The notes beneath the pieces were generated by a model. The model saw only the letters and a program-made list of their open reading frames with translations. It searched no databases and was not told the origin of the DNA. Shown piece after piece: positions 9,749 to 19,924 of a DNA stretch of 64,000 bases. This DNA comes from Pantoea agglomerans NBRC 102470 (GTDB taxonomy: Bacteria > Pseudomonadota > Gammaproteobacteria > Enterobacterales > Enterobacteriaceae). Each line of letters opens with the position of its first letter. Positions within the stretch are counted from its first letter, which is position 1. Location of the stretch: assembly GCF_001598475.1 (NCBI RefSeq), contig NZ_BCZA01000002.1, positions 186,001 through 250,000 of the forward strand, given 5' to 3'. A program made the translations under genes and the position numbers.

Positions 9749-11191
9749 ATGTCAAGACGTCTCAGAAGAACCAAAATCGTTACAACCCTCGGCCCGGCCA
9801 CCGATCGTGACAATAATTTAGAAAAAATCATCGCTGCCGGCGCGAACGTTGTACGACTCAACTTCTCTCACGGCACGCCAGAAGATCACCAGCTACGTGC
9901 CGATAAAGTGCGCGAGATTGCCGCAAAACTGGGTCGCCACGTGGCCATCCTCGGTGACCTCCAGGGTCCAAAAATTCGTGTTTCAACCTTCAAAGAAGGC
10001 AAAGTTTTCCTGAATATCGGCGACCGCTTCCTGCTGGATGCCAATCTGGGTAAAGGCGAAGGCGATAAAGAGCGCGTCGGGATCGACTACAAAGGCCTGC
10101 CGGCAGATGTGGTGCCGGGCGATATCCTGCTGCTGGATGATGGTCGCGTGCAGCTGAAAGTGCTGGAAGTTCAGGACATGAAGGTGTTCACCGAAGTCAC
10201 CGTGGGTGGCCCGCTGTCTAACAACAAAGGCATTAACAAACTGGGCGGCGGACTCTCAGCTGAAGCGCTGACCGAAAAAGATAAAGCGGATATCATCACC
10301 GCCGCCAAAATACGCGTCGACTATCTGGCCGTCTCTTTCCCACGCTGTGGTGAAGATATGAATCTGGCACGTCGTCTGGCACGCGAAGCGGGTTGTGACG
10401 CCAAACTGGTCGCAAAAGTGGAACGTGCTGAAGCGGTCGCCAGCCAGGAAGCGATGGATGACATCATTCTGGCCTCTGATGTGGTGATGGTGGCGCGTGG
10501 CGATCTGGGCGTTGAGATTGGCGATCCGGAACTGGTCGGCATCCAGAAAGCATTGATTCGTCGTGCCCGCCAGCTTAACCGCACCATCATTACCGCGACG
10601 CAGATGATGGAGTCGATGATCACTAACCCGATGCCGACCCGCGCAGAAGTGATGGACGTGGCGAATGCCGTGCTGGATGGCACCGATGCCGTGATGCTCT
10701 CTGCGGAAACCGCAGCGGGTCAGTATCCGGCTGAAACTGTCTCAGCGATGGCGAAGGTCTGCCTGGGCGCAGAGAAGATCCCGAGCGTCAACGTCTCCAA
10801 GCATCGTCTGGACGTGCAGTTCGACAATGTCGAAGAAGCGATTGCTATGTCATCCATGTACGCCGCGAACCACCTGCAGGGCGTCACCGCGATCATCACC
10901 ATGACCGAGTCGGGCCGTACCCCGCTGATGACCTCACGTATCACCTCGGGCCTGCCGATTTTTGCTATGTCACGCCATGAACGTACACTGAATCTCACCG
11001 CGCTCTATCGCGGCGTGACGCCAGTGTTCTTCGACAGCAATAACGACGGTGTGGCTGCTGCACACGATGCGGTTAACCTGCTGCGCGACAAAGGCTTCCT
11101 GGTCTCTGGCGATCTGGTCATTGTGACGCAGGGCGATGTGATGGGCGCCACCGGCACCACCAATACCACACGTGTGCTGCGCGTGGATTAA
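9749..11191 (+). CDS. pykA: Pyruvate kinase II (PykA)
   Basis: A 480-residue enzyme, the same length as E. coli PykA and nearly identical to it by eye. It converts phosphoenolpyruvate and ADP to pyruvate and ATP, and the PykA isozyme is AMP-activated. The TIM-barrel catalytic motif [10 protein letters not shown] (about 220) and [11 protein letters not shown] (about 245) bind metal and substrate; [10 protein letters not shown] is the family signature. I chose [11 protein letters not shown] at 9749, with GGAGT upstream, over the in-frame ATG at 9731 that adds six non-homologous residues. Confidence 0.97.
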   Translation: MSRRLRRTKIVTTLGPATDRDNNLEKIIAAGANVVRLNFSHGTPEDHQLRADKVREIAAKLGRHVAILGDLQGPKIRVSTFKEGKVFLNIGDRFLLDANLGKGEGDKERVGIDYKGLPADVVPGDILLLDDGRVQLKVLEVQDMKVFTEVTVGGPLSNNKGINKLGGGLSAEALTEKDKADIITAAKIRVDYLAVSFPRCGEDMNLARRLAREAGCDAKLVAKVERAEAVASQEAMDDIILASDVVMVARGDLGVEIGDPELVGIQKALIRRARQLNRTIITATQMMESMITNPMPTRAEVMDVANAVLDGTDAVMLSAETAAGQYPAETVSAMAKVCLGAEKIPSVNVSKHRLDVQFDNVEEAIAMSSMYAANHLQGVTAIITMTESGRTPLMTSRITSGLPIFAMSRHERTLNLTALYRGVTPVFFDSNNDGVAAAHDAVNLLRDKGFLVSGDLVIVTQGDVMGATGTTNTTRVLRVD

Positions 11192-11229
11192 TTGAGCCCG
11201 GGTTTACATTGTCGGTGTAGAATAAACGA

Positions 11230-11258
11230 CGCGACTGCCTGGCAGTCGCGTTTTCTTT
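11230..11258 (+). terminator. Rho-independent terminator of pykA
   Basis: A 9-bp stem CGCGACTGC / GCAGTCGCG with a three-base loop is followed by TTTTCTTTT, 38 bases after the pykA stop. Confidence 0.9.
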
Positions 11259-11275
11259 TCTGACAAGGAGGCCAG

Positions 11276-12508
11276 ATGGCCCGTTTCCACCCCATCAGCC
11301 AGCTTACCGGCCGAATTTTACTCTTTCCTCTGGCGTTAGTGCTGTTCGAGTTTGCCACCTATATTGCTCATGACATGATCCAGCCTGGCATGCTGATCGT
11401 CACCAGTGAATTTTCCGTCGGCCCTGAATGGGTCTCTACCTCCCTGACCGCCTACCTGATTGGCGGCGTGGTGCTGCAATGGCTGCTGGGTCCTCTCTCT
11501 GATAAGTTTGGCCGGCGACCGGTGATGCTCTTCGGCATCCTGTTTTTTGCCGTCGCCTGCATGCTGATGCACTGGGTCAGCTCGATTGAGGAATTTGTCA
11601 GCCTGCGCTTTATTCAGGGCATCAGCCTCTGCTTTATCGGCGCGGTCGGCTATGCCGCAATTCAGGAAGCTTTTGATGAGGCGCTGGCGGTGCGCATGAT
11701 GGCGCTGATGGCCAACGTGGCGCTGCTGGCTCCGCTGGCGGGTCCGCTTGCCGGTGCAGCCTGGCTCACCATTGGCAGCTGGCGCAGCATGTTCTGGCTG
11801 TTTGCCGCCTGCAGCCTGGTCGCCTTTGTGGTGCTGTGGCGTGTGATGCCCGAAACCGCAGGTGACCGCAGTCACTCCATCGCCCTGCCCAATCTGGCAC
11901 GCAACTATGGCCGGCTGATGAAAGACCGGCTGGTGATGTTTGGTTCCTTCGCTATCGGGCTGGTGTTTATCCCGATCCTCACCTGGGTTGCTCTTTCGCC
12001 GGTGATCCTGATGCACGACGAAGGTCTGTCACGCATGCAGTACGCCCTGTTGCAACTGCCGGTATTTCTGGCGATGATCGCCGGTAACCTGACGCTGAGT
12101 AAGCTGGCGGGACGCGTGCCGATTGAGCAGCCGGTGAAGTTCGCCGCCTGGCCGATTCTGATTGGTCTGAGCATGGCGCTGGTGGCGAGCCTGATGAACA
12201 GCCACGGTTATCTGCTGATAACCGCTGGCCTGAGCCTCTACGCCTTTGGCGCTGGCATGGTCAATGCCGGACTGTATCGCCTGACGCTCTACGCCAGCAA
12301 CGAAGGCAAAGGCAGTGTGGCTGCGATGCTGGGAATGATCAGTATTATGACGCTGGCGGTGGGAATTGAGCTGGCGAAAAGCGGCTACTTCAGCGGCGGC
12401 ACGCTGTGGTTCTGCCTGGTCAATTTTATCAGCGGCGTGCTCTGGTTTGGTCTGGTGATCCTGTTTATGCGCGAGCGTAAACGTCGCAGCAGGCTGGAGG
12501 CGTTATAA
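11276..12508 (+). CDS. MdfA/MdtM-type multidrug MFS exporter
   Basis: A 410-residue, 12-helix major facilitator. It matches MdfA strongly in helix 1 (LVLFEFATYIAHDMIQPGM), including the acidic pair Glu25 and Asp33 that correspond to the drug/proton residues Glu26 and Asp34 of MdfA. Motif A is GPLSDKFGRRP (about 75-85). Motif C-like glycines lie in LLAPLAGPLAGAAW. MdfA and MdtM export cationic and zwitterionic drugs and sodium/potassium by proton antiport; the substrate here is unknown. In E. coli pykA is followed directly by lpxM, so this gene is an addition at this junction. A structured inverted repeat follows it. Confidence 0.85.
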   Translation: MARFHPISQLTGRILLFPLALVLFEFATYIAHDMIQPGMLIVTSEFSVGPEWVSTSLTAYLIGGVVLQWLLGPLSDKFGRRPVMLFGILFFAVACMLMHWVSSIEEFVSLRFIQGISLCFIGAVGYAAIQEAFDEALAVRMMALMANVALLAPLAGPLAGAAWLTIGSWRSMFWLFAACSLVAFVVLWRVMPETAGDRSHSIALPNLARNYGRLMKDRLVMFGSFAIGLVFIPILTWVALSPVILMHDEGLSRMQYALLQLPVFLAMIAGNLTLSKLAGRVPIEQPVKFAAWPILIGLSMALVASLMNSHGYLLITAGLSLYAFGAGMVNAGLYRLTLYASNEGKGSVAAMLGMISIMTLAVGIELAKSGYFSGGTLWFCLVNFISGVLWFGLVILFMRERKRRSRLEAL

Positions 12509-12523
12509 ACAGGCAGCCCAGCC

Positions 12524-12580
12524 ACAGGTGTGTCCTGAGCAGGCAGCTCAGAAGCTCAAAGCAAGGGAGCACACACCTGT
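12524..12580. repeat. Nested inverted repeat after the MFS gene
   Basis: Perfect 10-bp arms (ACAGGTGTGT at 12524-12533, ACACACCTGT at 12571-12580) enclose a 37-base interior. A second perfect 6-bp hairpin sits inside (CTGAGC at 12535-12540, GCTCAG at 12546-12551). There is no T-run after it, so it is not a standard terminator. I do not recognise it as a known REP or ERIC element. Confidence 0.55.
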
Positions 12581-12601
12581 AGCCAGTGATTAGGAGATAA
12601 G

Positions 12602-12626
12602 AAAAGGCCGCTTTCGCGGCCTTTTT
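12602..12626. terminator. Bidirectional terminator between the MFS gene and lpxM
   Basis: AGGCCGC / GCGGCCT stem with a TTTC loop, flanked by an A-run on one side and a T-run on the other, so it can stop both the rightward MFS transcript and the leftward lpxM transcript. Confidence 0.88.
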
Positions 12627-12627
12627 G

Positions 12628-13602
12628 CTATTTGCGCGGATAGAGATCTTTGCGCGAATAGGGCTCGATGTCACCCTCTTTGCGGGTCTTCAGCAGCTTG
12701 AGGATCCAGGTGTACTGCTCGGGATGCGGGCGGACAAACACTTCCACTTCTTCATTCATCCGGCGAGCCAGCTGGTGATCGTCAGCTTCCAGCAGATCGT
12801 CCATCGGCGGACGCACATAAATCTCAAGCTTGTGCGTTTCGCTGTTATAAACCGGAAACAGCGGCACCACGCGCGCGCGGCACACTTTCATCAGTCGCCC
12901 TACCGCAGGCAGCGTCGCTTTATAGGTGGCAAAGAAATCGACGAACTCGCTGTGCTCCGGGCCATGATCCTGATCGGGCAGGTAGTAGCCCCAGTAGCCC
13001 TGACGGATCGAACTGATAAAGGGTTTGATTCCGTCGTTGCGGGCATGAAGCCGTCCGCCATAACCGCGGCGTGCGGTGTTCCACGCATAGTCCATCAGCG
13101 GATCGCTCTGGTTATGGAACATTGCCGCCATCTTTTGCCCTTCTGACGCCAGCAGCATGGCAGGAATATCCACCGCCCAGCCGTGTGGCACCAGGAAAAT
13201 CACATTTTGCTGGTCCGCTTTCATCTGGTCGATAATGTCACGACCATGCCACTCTACACGTTCACGGATACGTGCCGGATCGCGCAGCACCAGCTCGGTC
13301 ATCATTGCCATCGCCTGCGGTGCCGTCGCAAACATCTCATCGACCAGCGTTGCACGCTGCGCCTCGCTGAGTTCCGGCAGACAGTAATAGAGGTTAATCA
13401 GCGCACGGCGACGTGCGCCCTTTGCCAGCTTACCGGCGAATTTGCCTAACCGACCCAGCAGCGGATCGCGCACTTTCGGCGGTAAATACGCCAGACCCGC
13501 CAACGCACCAATTGCCAGCCAGCTGCCCCAGTATTTAGGTTTGAGAAAAGAACGTTCAAAAACGGGAATAAATTCAGTGTTATTTTTTTTACGGGTTTCC
13601 AT
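12628..13602 (-). CDS. lpxM: Lipid A biosynthesis myristoyltransferase LpxM (MsbB)
   Basis: A 324-residue late acyltransferase that adds the secondary myristate to the 3' hydroxyacyl chain of Kdo2-lipid A at the inner membrane. One N-terminal anchor helix (about 25-42) precedes the HX4D acyltransferase motif HGWAVD (His140/Asp145). Conserved [15 protein letters not shown] follows near 230. The order lpxM-mepM-znuA is as in E. coli. Its product is the substrate that EptA, encoded 46 kb away, decorates with phosphoethanolamine. Confidence 0.95.
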   Translation of the reverse strand: METRKKNNTEFIPVFERSFLKPKYWGSWLAIGALAGLAYLPPKVRDPLLGRLGKFAGKLAKGARRRALINLYYCLPELSEAQRATLVDEMFATAPQAMAMMTELVLRDPARIRERVEWHGRDIIDQMKADQQNVIFLVPHGWAVDIPAMLLASEGQKMAAMFHNQSDPLMDYAWNTARRGYGGRLHARNDGIKPFISSIRQGYWGYYLPDQDHGPEHSEFVDFFATYKATLPAVGRLMKVCRARVVPLFPVYNSETHKLEIYVRPPMDDLLEADDHQLARRMNEEVEVFVRPHPEQYTWILKLLKTRKEGDIEPYSRKDLYPRK

Positions 13603-13676
13603 GCACTCGCCTCAAGCAATGACCGGCTAATGATAGTGACGACCTGAAAATTTGCAATCATCCTGCGCCAGATAGC

Positions 13677-13706
13677 AAAAAACCGACGGGGAACCCGTCG
13701 GTTTTT
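13677..13706 (-). terminator. Terminator of mepM
   Basis: An 8-bp stem CCGACGGG / CCCGTCGG with a GAA loop and A/T runs on both sides, 21 bases beyond the mepM stop on the minus strand. Confidence 0.88.
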
Positions 13707-13727
13707 GCGCGATTTGACGAAATTCGC

Positions 13728-15059
13728 TTACTTCAGACCCAGCTGAGGCAGCCAGGATTTAACCTGTGCCATGTAATCGCTGCGATCTTTGCCCGTCAGG
13801 CCTTCCATGCGCGGCAGTTTCGCCGTTAAGGGGTTGACCGCCTGATTATTGATCCAGATTTCAAAATGCAGATGCGGCCCGGTGGAACGTCCGGTGTTGC
13901 CTGACAGTCCAATACGGTCGCCACGCTTCACTTTCTGACCTGGCTTCACCAGCACTTTCTTCATGTGCATATAGCGCGTCATATACTGACGGCCATGACG
14001 AATCGCGACATAGTTACCCGCGGCACCGCCGTTCTTCGCCACCACTATTTCACCATCACCCACTGCCAGCACCGGCGTACCGATCGGCAGCGCAAAGTCG
14101 ACGCCTTTATGAGGCGCTATGCGGCCGGTAACCGGGTTGAGACGACGCGGATTAAAGTTAGAGGAGACACGATACTGCTTAACCGTCGGGAAGCGCATAA
14201 AGCCGCGCGCCAGACCGGAGCCGCTGCGATCGTAGAACTTGCCATCTTCGGCGCGGAAAGCGTAATAGTCTTTACCCCCGCTACGCAGGCGCACACCCAG
14301 CAACTGACTCTGCGCACTCTTGCCATCCAGCATTTCGCGTGACATCAGTACGCTGAACTGGTCACCCGCACGCAGCTTACGGAAGTCCATCTGCCACTGC
14401 AGCGCTTTGATCACGGCGCTGGCTTCGGCACTGCTCAGTCCGGCACGCTGGGCGCTGGCGGCAAAACTGCCGCGCACTTCGCCCTGCATCACGCTGTTGC
14501 GCCATTCACCCTTCTGCATCTCCGCATCCATCTTAAAGCCACCTTTAGGGGTGCGCTCATAGGTGCGGGTTTCACGGCGGGAAATTTCCCAGCTCAGGGT
14601 TTTCAGGCCGCCATCATCATCCAGCGTCCAGCTCAGCTGCTGACCAACCTGCAGATTACGCAGATCGCGGTCGCTCATCACCAGCGCATTAATGTCACTG
14701 ATGTCGATGCCATACTGGTTCAGGGCACTGCTCAGGGTATCGCCGGATGAAACGGTGTAGTCGTGAACCCCTGCCGTATCCGGCGCGTCGGTGTCGACAT
14801 CGTCCGCAGGCAATTCTTCGTCCGGTTCTGGTGTGCTCTGATCGATAGGCTCACTGGCTTCCGGCAACAGCGTGCGGAACGTGTTCTTATCCAGTTCGAT
14901 GTTTTTGACGATGGGCGTCACATCATCCGAAGGATGATAAACGTAAGGCCGCCAGACAGCGACGGCCAGAGTGACTACAGTTAAAGAACCCAGCATTACG
15001 CGGTGGGGGCGCGGCAAATTATTAAATGCGAGGGCGACAGAGCGGGCTATCTGCTGCAC
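13728..15059 (-). CDS. mepM: Murein DD-endopeptidase MepM (YebA)
   Basis: A 443-residue peptidoglycan hydrolase cutting D-Ala-mDAP crosslinks to allow cell-wall expansion. An N-terminal membrane anchor (about 20-37) is followed by an acidic linker, a LysM/OapA-like domain (HDYTVSSGDTLSSALNQYG, about 98-116) and a C-terminal M23 LytM domain. The zinc motifs are HKGVDFALP (about 318) and HLHFEIW (about 397). It lies 13 bases downstream of znuA on the same strand, so zinc limitation may also affect this zinc enzyme. Confidence 0.95.
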   Translation of the reverse strand: MQQIARSVALAFNNLPRPHRVMLGSLTVVTLAVAVWRPYVYHPSDDVTPIVKNIELDKNTFRTLLPEASEPIDQSTPEPDEELPADDVDTDAPDTAGVHDYTVSSGDTLSSALNQYGIDISDINALVMSDRDLRNLQVGQQLSWTLDDDGGLKTLSWEISRRETRTYERTPKGGFKMDAEMQKGEWRNSVMQGEVRGSFAASAQRAGLSSAEASAVIKALQWQMDFRKLRAGDQFSVLMSREMLDGKSAQSQLLGVRLRSGGKDYYAFRAEDGKFYDRSGSGLARGFMRFPTVKQYRVSSNFNPRRLNPVTGRIAPHKGVDFALPIGTPVLAVGDGEIVVAKNGGAAGNYVAIRHGRQYMTRYMHMKKVLVKPGQKVKRGDRIGLSGNTGRSTGPHLHFEIWINNQAVNPLTAKLPRMEGLTGKDRSDYMAQVKSWLPQLGLK

Positions 15060-15072
15060 TTTTACCTATTCC

Positions 15073-16020
15073 TCATGCTCCATTCAGGCAGCTTTCATAC
15101 TGGCTCGACAGTTGTGAGAGGAATTTCACATAGCTGTCTTTGGCTAAGCTGATGTCTGTTCCCAGGGGATCGAGCGTGCCTTTACGCACCTGCGTTCCGC
15201 GGGCGACAGCATCGATGACTGCTGGCCTGAATTGTGGCTCAGCAAAGACGCAGACCGCCTTTTGCTCAACCAACTGTGTTCGTATCTGATGTAAACGCTG
15301 AGCGCCCGGTTGAATTTCAGGATTGACGGTAAAGTGCCCGGTGGGCGAGAGACCGTATTGTTTTTCAAAGTACGTGTAAGCGTCGTGAAAAACGAAATAT
15401 CCTTTATTTCTGACCGGAGCGAGTTGTGCGCTAACGCGTTTGTCCGTGTCCGCCAAAGCTACCTCAAACTGCTGGAGGTTGGCGTCAAGTTTGGCTTTAT
15501 CTTGCGGCATAAGTTCCAATAATTTTCCATGGATTGCAACCGCGGTCTTGCGCGCAATCTCTGGCGACAACCACAGGTGCATATTAAACTCGCCGTGATG
15601 ATGGTGGTGAGCATCGGCGTCCTGTTCTTCGGATTTTTCCGCTGTGTGTTCATCTTCATCTTCATCACCGCTAATCAATAACGGTTTCACCCCGTCGATG
15701 TTCACCATCGCGAGGTTTTTTTGGGCCGGAAGTTCAGCCGCAGACTTCGCCATAAAGGCTTCCATTTCAGGCCCGACCCATACGACTAAGTCCGCGTTTT
15801 TTAAGCGTTTTGCATCTGAGGGCCGCAGGGAATAATCGTGCTCAGAGGCACCGTCCGGTAGCAGAACGTCAACCGGTGTGACACCATCGGCAATGGCCGC
15901 AGCGATAAACCCTACCGGTTTGAGTGAAGCCACGACATTCGCCTGAGCTGGAAGGGTTAACGAAGCTGTAACGGAGAAAGCAGTTAAGGCGAAAATTGCG
16001 CCCTTTTTATTATGTAACAT
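15073..16020 (-). CDS. znuA: Zinc ABC transporter periplasmic binding protein ZnuA
   Basis: A 315-residue cluster A-I binding protein that captures Zn(II) in the periplasm for ZnuBC. A signal peptide of about 27 residues ends PAQA. The conserved ligand His is in SEHDYSL (about 61). An acidic, histidine-rich loop (about 120-143, with [15 protein letters not shown] and then five consecutive His) is the ZnuA signature. Other conserved residues are in FHDAYTYFE. It is divergent from znuCB across the Zur box. Confidence 0.95.
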   Translation of the reverse strand: MLHNKKGAIFALTAFSVTASLTLPAQANVVASLKPVGFIAAAIADGVTPVDVLLPDGASEHDYSLRPSDAKRLKNADLVVWVGPEMEAFMAKSAAELPAQKNLAMVNIDGVKPLLISGDEDEDEHTAEKSEEQDADAHHHHHGEFNMHLWLSPEIARKTAVAIHGKLLELMPQDKAKLDANLQQFEVALADTDKRVSAQLAPVRNKGYFVFHDAYTYFEKQYGLSPTGHFTVNPEIQPGAQRLHQIRTQLVEQKAVCVFAEPQFRPAVIDAVARGTQVRKGTLDPLGTDISLAKDSYVKFLSQLSSQYESCLNGA

Positions 16021-16050
16021 ATTGCGTCATTCCATCGTGACCATGAGGTG

Positions 16051-16071
16051 GAATGTGATATTATAACATTC
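16051..16071. promoter_or_regulatory. Zur box between znuA and znuC
   Basis: A 21-bp near-perfect dyad with left part GAATGTGATAT and right part TATAACATTC, matching the enterobacterial Zur consensus GAAATGTTATA-N-TATAACATTTC. It is in the divergent znuA/znuC promoter, where zinc-loaded Zur represses both directions. Confidence 0.92.
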
Positions 16072-16097
16072 GAAATTCTGTGCAACCTGTAAATACT

Positions 16098-16853
16098 ATG
16101 ACCTCACTTGTCACACTCGATAATGTTTCGATAAAGTTTAACCAGCGCAATGTGTTATCCGGTGTCAGCCTGGCACTGCAGCCTGGCCGCATCCTCACCC
16201 TGCTGGGTCCTAACGGTGCCGGAAAATCAACGCTGGTGCGTGTGGTGCTGGGACTGCTCGCTCCCACCACCGGTAGCGTTAAGCGTGATCCCGGTCTCCG
16301 TATTGGCTATGTGCCACAGAAGCTGCACATCGACCCGACCCTGCCAGTGACGGTTGAACGCTTTATGCGTCTGACCCGTGGCAGCAAAAACGCCGAGATC
16401 CTGCCGGCACTGAAACGCGTGCAGGCGGGTCACCTGCTCAACGCCCCGCTGCAAAAGCTCTCCGGTGGTGAAACCCAGCGTGTGCTGCTGGCGCGTGCCC
16501 TGCTGAATCAGCCTCAGTTGCTGGTCCTCGATGAGCCTACGCAGGGTGTGGATGTGAATGGTCAGGTGTCACTCTATGACCTTATCAATCAGTTACGCGT
16601 TGAACTGAACTGCGGCGTACTGATGGTCTCACACGATCTGCATCTGGTGATGGCCAAAACCGATGAAGTGCTGTGCCTTAACCATCACATCTGTTGTTCC
16701 GGCACCCCGGAAGCGGTATCTCAGCATCCGGAATTTATCGCCATGTTTGGTCCGCGCGGCGCGGAGGAGCTGGCGATTTATCGTCATCATCATAATCACC
16801 GTCACGACCTTCAGGGACGTATCGTTTTACGCAAAGGACAGGGTCCATCATGA
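16098..16853 (+). CDS. znuC: Zinc ABC transporter ATPase ZnuC
   Basis: A 251-residue ABC ATPase with Walker [10 protein letters not shown] (about 37-45), signature LSGGETQR, Walker [13 protein letters not shown] and switch SHDLH. The His-rich tail ([13 protein letters not shown]) is typical of ZnuC. The start is the ATG at 16098, giving [11 protein letters not shown] and the exact E. coli length; a GTG at 16080 would add six residues into the promoter. It overlaps znuB by ATGA. Confidence 0.96.
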   Translation: MTSLVTLDNVSIKFNQRNVLSGVSLALQPGRILTLLGPNGAGKSTLVRVVLGLLAPTTGSVKRDPGLRIGYVPQKLHIDPTLPVTVERFMRLTRGSKNAEILPALKRVQAGHLLNAPLQKLSGGETQRVLLARALLNQPQLLVLDEPTQGVDVNGQVSLYDLINQLRVELNCGVLMVSHDLHLVMAKTDEVLCLNHHICCSGTPEAVSQHPEFIAMFGPRGAEELAIYRHHHNHRHDLQGRIVLRKGQGPS

Positions 16854-17635
16854 TTGAGTTGTTATTACCGGGCTGGATAGGCGGTGTGATGTTAGCGCTG
16901 GCTGCCGGTCCGCTGGGATCGTTTGTTGTCTGGCGCAAGATGTCCTATTTCGGCGATACCCTGGCGCATGCCTCTCTGCTTGGCGTGGCATTTGGCCTGC
17001 TGTTTAACGTGAATCCTTACTACGCGGTGATTCTGGTCACGGTCTGCCTGGCGCTGGGACTGGTCTGGCTGGAGCGTCGTCCACATCTGGCTATCGATAC
17101 CCTGCTGGGGATTATGGCGCACAGCGCGCTGTCGCTGGGCCTGGTGGTGGTCAGCCTGATGAAGAACGTTCGCGTCGATCTGATGGCTTATCTGTTTGGC
17201 GATCTGCTGGCGGTGACGCCAGACGATCTCTGGATGATGGGTGGCGGCGTGGTGATCGTGCTGCTGGTGATGGCGTGGCAGTGGCGGTCGCTGCTGTCGA
17301 TGACCATCAGCCCGGAACTGGCCCAGGTGGACGGCGTCAATATCCAGCGTACCCGTCTGATCCTGATGCTGGTCACGGCACTGACTATCGGAGTGGCAAT
17401 GAAGTTCGTGGGTGCGCTGATTATCACCTCACTGCTGATTATCCCCGCTGCGACTGCTCGTCGCTTTGTGCGTTCACCGGAAGGCATGGCGGCCGTCGCC
17501 GTGGTCATCGGGGTGATTGCCGTCACCGGCGGCCTGACCTTCTCCGCCTTCTACGACACGCCTGCCGGGCCGTCAGTGGTGCTCTGCGCCGCCATCCTGT
17601 TTATTTTCAGTATGGTCCGGAAACCAGCAGTCTAG
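16850..17635 (+). CDS. znuB: Zinc ABC transporter permease ZnuB
   Basis: A 261-residue ABC-3 family inner-membrane permease with about eight transmembrane helices. It forms the zinc channel coupled to ZnuC. The N-terminus [20 protein letters not shown] and the segment [13 protein letters not shown] are family hallmarks. It is translationally coupled to znuC and under the same Zur control. Its stop codon abuts the stop of the convergent ruvB with no bases between. Confidence 0.95.
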   Translation: MIELLLPGWIGGVMLALAAGPLGSFVVWRKMSYFGDTLAHASLLGVAFGLLFNVNPYYAVILVTVCLALGLVWLERRPHLAIDTLLGIMAHSALSLGLVVVSLMKNVRVDLMAYLFGDLLAVTPDDLWMMGGGVVIVLLVMAWQWRSLLSMTISPELAQVDGVNIQRTRLILMLVTALTIGVAMKFVGALIITSLLIIPAATARRFVRSPEGMAAVAVVIGVIAVTGGLTFSAFYDTPAGPSVVLCAAILFIFSMVRKPAV

Positions 17636-18640
17636 TTACTCTTCGCGCGTGATGCCGAAGTGACGATAAGCGTGCTGCGTGGCCATCCGGCCACGCGGTG
17701 TGCGCTGAATGAAGCCCTGCTGAATCAGGAAGGGTTCAATCACATCTTCGATGGTTTCGCGCTCTTCACCAATGGCCGCAGCCAGGTTATCCAGCCCCAC
17801 CGGCCCACCCATAAATTTGTCGATGATCGCCAGCAGCAGTTTACGGTCCATATAATCGAACCCTTCGCTATCTACGTTAAGCATATCCAGCGCGCTGCAG
17901 GAGACTTCACCGCTCAGATCACCGTTAGCCCGCACTTCGGCGAAGTCACGAACGCGGCGCAGCAGGCGGTTGGCGATACGCGGTGTGCCGCGGGCGCGAC
18001 GGGCGATCTCTAACGCCCCTTCGTCACTCAGCGCCAGACCCAGACAGGCGGCGCTGCGGCCTACGATGTGCTGCAAATCTTTAACCTGGTAGAACTCAAG
18101 CCGCTGAACAATGCCGAAACGATCGCGCAGCGGCGAGGTCAGCGAGCCAGCACGCGTGGTGGCGCCAATCAGGGTAAACGGCGGCAGATCGAGCTTGATT
18201 GAGCGCGCAGCCGGGCCTTCGCCGATCATGATATCCAGCTGATAATCTTCCATCGCCGGGTAGAGTATCTCTTCCACCACCGGTGAGAGACGATGGATTT
18301 CATCGATAAACAGGACGTCATGCGGTTCAAGGTTGGTCAGCATCGCCGCCAGGTCGCCCGCCTTTTCCAGCACCGGACCTGAAGTAGTGCGAAGATTAAC
18401 GCCCATCTCGTTGGCCACGATGTTCGCCAGGGTGGTTTTACCCAGTCCCGGCGGACCGAAGATCAGCAGATGATCGAGCGCATCGCCGCGCAGTTGCGCT
18501 GCCTTGATGAAAATCTCCATCTGCTCACGCACCTGCGGCTGACCGACATACTCGGTCAGCATCTTCGGGCGAATAGCGCGGTCAATAACCTCTTCTTCGC
18601 TGATACTGGCAGCGGAGATCAGGCGGTCGGCTTCTATCAT
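17636..18640 (-). CDS. ruvB: Holliday junction branch-migration ATPase RuvB
   Basis: A 334-residue AAA+ motor that drives branch migration with RuvA. Walker A is GPPGLGKTT (about 62-70), Walker [10 protein letters not shown] (about 110), sensor ATTRAG (about 160) and the arginine finger region LRDRFG (about 170). A winged-helix DNA-binding domain ends the chain. It follows ruvA by eight bases, so ruvAB form an operon, SOS-regulated through the LexA box upstream of ruvA. Confidence 0.97.
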   Translation of the reverse strand: MIEADRLISAASISEEEVIDRAIRPKMLTEYVGQPQVREQMEIFIKAAQLRGDALDHLLIFGPPGLGKTTLANIVANEMGVNLRTTSGPVLEKAGDLAAMLTNLEPHDVLFIDEIHRLSPVVEEILYPAMEDYQLDIMIGEGPAARSIKLDLPPFTLIGATTRAGSLTSPLRDRFGIVQRLEFYQVKDLQHIVGRSAACLGLALSDEGALEIARRARGTPRIANRLLRRVRDFAEVRANGDLSGEVSCSALDMLNVDSEGFDYMDRKLLLAIIDKFMGGPVGLDNLAAAIGEERETIEDVIEPFLIQQGFIQRTPRGRMATQHAYRHFGITREE

Positions 18641-18648
18641 GACTTACC

Positions 18649-19263
18649 TCAAATGGCGGCGCGTAGCGCTTCGCGGATCAGGGTTTCGCAATCCGCATCC
18701 GGTCGACCGACTTTACTGATCATACGGCTCGCTTCCTGCGGTTTATAACCCAGTGATACCAGCGCTGCAACCGCTTCGGCTTCCGCATCATTGGTTTCCG
18801 GCTCGGCGCTCGGCGTGGTCAGCGTAAAGGCAGAATCGCCGCCAAACAGGTCGCCGTGCATTCCTTTGAAGCGGTCCTTCATTTCGACCACCAGACGCTC
18901 AGCCGTCTTTTTGCCCACGCCTGGCAGTTTCACCAGTGACGCGATCTCCTCTTTCTCAACAGCGGTCACAAACTGCTGCGCCGACATGCCGGAGAGGATC
19001 GCCAGCGCCAGCTTGGGTCCGACGCCATTCACTTTAATCAGTTCGCGAAACAACGCGCGCTCCTGCTTGCTGTTAAAACCAAACAGCAGCTGCGCATCTT
19101 CACGCACCACGAAGTGGGTAAAAATCACCGCTTCGTGCTGAAGTTCAGGCAACTCATAAAAACAGGTCATGGGCATATAAATTTCATAGCCGACGCCGTG
19201 TGCCTCAAGCAGTACCAGTGGCGGCTGCTTTTCCAGAATATTGCCCCGTAAACGACCTATCAC
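18649..19263 (-). CDS. ruvA: Holliday junction-binding protein RuvA
   Basis: A 204-residue protein with three RuvA domains. An N-terminal OB fold comes first (1-62), followed by a tandem helix-hairpin-helix domain ([13 protein letters not shown] and [12 protein letters not shown]) holding the four-way junction. A C-terminal three-helix domain contacts RuvB after an acidic linker (about 145-155). It is the first gene of ruvAB and is preceded by a LexA box. Confidence 0.96.
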   Translation of the reverse strand: MIGRLRGNILEKQPPLVLLEAHGVGYEIYMPMTCFYELPELQHEAVIFTHFVVREDAQLLFGFNSKQERALFRELIKVNGVGPKLALAILSGMSAQQFVTAVEKEEIASLVKLPGVGKKTAERLVVEMKDRFKGMHGDLFGGDSAFTLTTPSAEPETNDAEAEAVAALVSLGYKPQEASRMISKVGRPDADCETLIREALRAAI

Positions 19264-19305
19264 CTGAACGCTTCCTTAACTAACGAATGTGGCGGATTTT
19301 ATAAC

Positions 19306-19334
19306 ATAAAAAAGGCTGGATGAATATCCAGCCT
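19306..19334 (-). terminator. Terminator of ruvC, overlapping the ruvA SOS box
   Basis: On the minus strand a 9-bp stem (AGGCTGGAT / ATCCAGCCT) with a four-base loop is followed by a T-run, 26 bases past the ruvC stop. The same bases form the LexA box of ruvA. Confidence 0.75.
19316..19331. promoter_or_regulatory. LexA box of ruvAB
   Basis: CTGGATGAATATCCAG has the 4-N8-4 layout of LexA sites and the CTGG..CCAG outer bases I recall for the E. coli ruvA SOS box, rather than the commoner CTGT..ACAG. It lies 53 bases upstream of the ruvA start. LexA repression of ruvAB is established in E. coli. Confidence 0.78.
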
Positions 19335-19359
19335 GAGAGTGAAACCTGAGCGATGACGG

Positions 19360-19887
19360 CTAACCTGAGCGTAACCGTCCGCGCGTCAGCACCAGCTTGC
19401 TGTCACTCATGCGAGCCGCATTCTGAGCCACATGACAGTGCGTAATGGCAATCGCCAGCGCATCGGCGGCATCCGCCTGCGGGTTCGCCGGCAGCTTCAG
19501 CAGGGTTCGCACCATGTGCTGCACCTGACTTTTCTCGGCGCTGCCGATGCCAACCACGGTCTGTTTTACCTGACGGGCGGCATACTCAAACACCGGCAGA
19601 TCGTGGTTTACTGCGGCAACAATCGCGGCACCGCGCGCCTGGCCCAGCTTCAGTGCGGAGTCTGCATTCTTCGCCATGAACACCTGTTCAATGGCGAAGA
19701 AGTCGGGTGAAAACTGCGTAATGATTTCACAGACGCCCGCATAAATCAGCTTCAGTCGGGCGGGCAACTCGGTGGTATTAGTGCGGATACAGCCGCTGCC
19801 CAGATAAGTGAGCTGGCGGCCAGTCTGACGAATAACACCATAACCGGTGATGCGTGAGCCGGGATCAATACCCAGGATAATCGACAT
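19360..19887 (-). CDS. ruvC: Holliday junction resolvase RuvC
   Basis: A 175-residue RNase H-fold endonuclease that nicks Holliday junctions symmetrically. The acidic active site is visible: GIDPGSR (Asp8), AIEQVFM (Glu near 68) and DAADALAIA (two Asp near 140). In E. coli, yebC-ruvC form a unit separate from the SOS-induced ruvAB. Here too a terminator and the LexA box separate ruvC from ruvA, while yebC is immediately upstream. Confidence 0.96.
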   Translation of the reverse strand: MSIILGIDPGSRITGYGVIRQTGRQLTYLGSGCIRTNTTELPARLKLIYAGVCEIITQFSPDFFAIEQVFMAKNADSALKLGQARGAAIVAAVNHDLPVFEYAARQVKQTVVGIGSAEKSQVQHMVRTLLKLPANPQADAADALAIAITHCHVAQNAARMSDSKLVLTRGRLRSG

Positions 19888-19924
19888 TACGCCTCTTTGG
19901 TTAAAGTGATTACGGTAGACGCCA

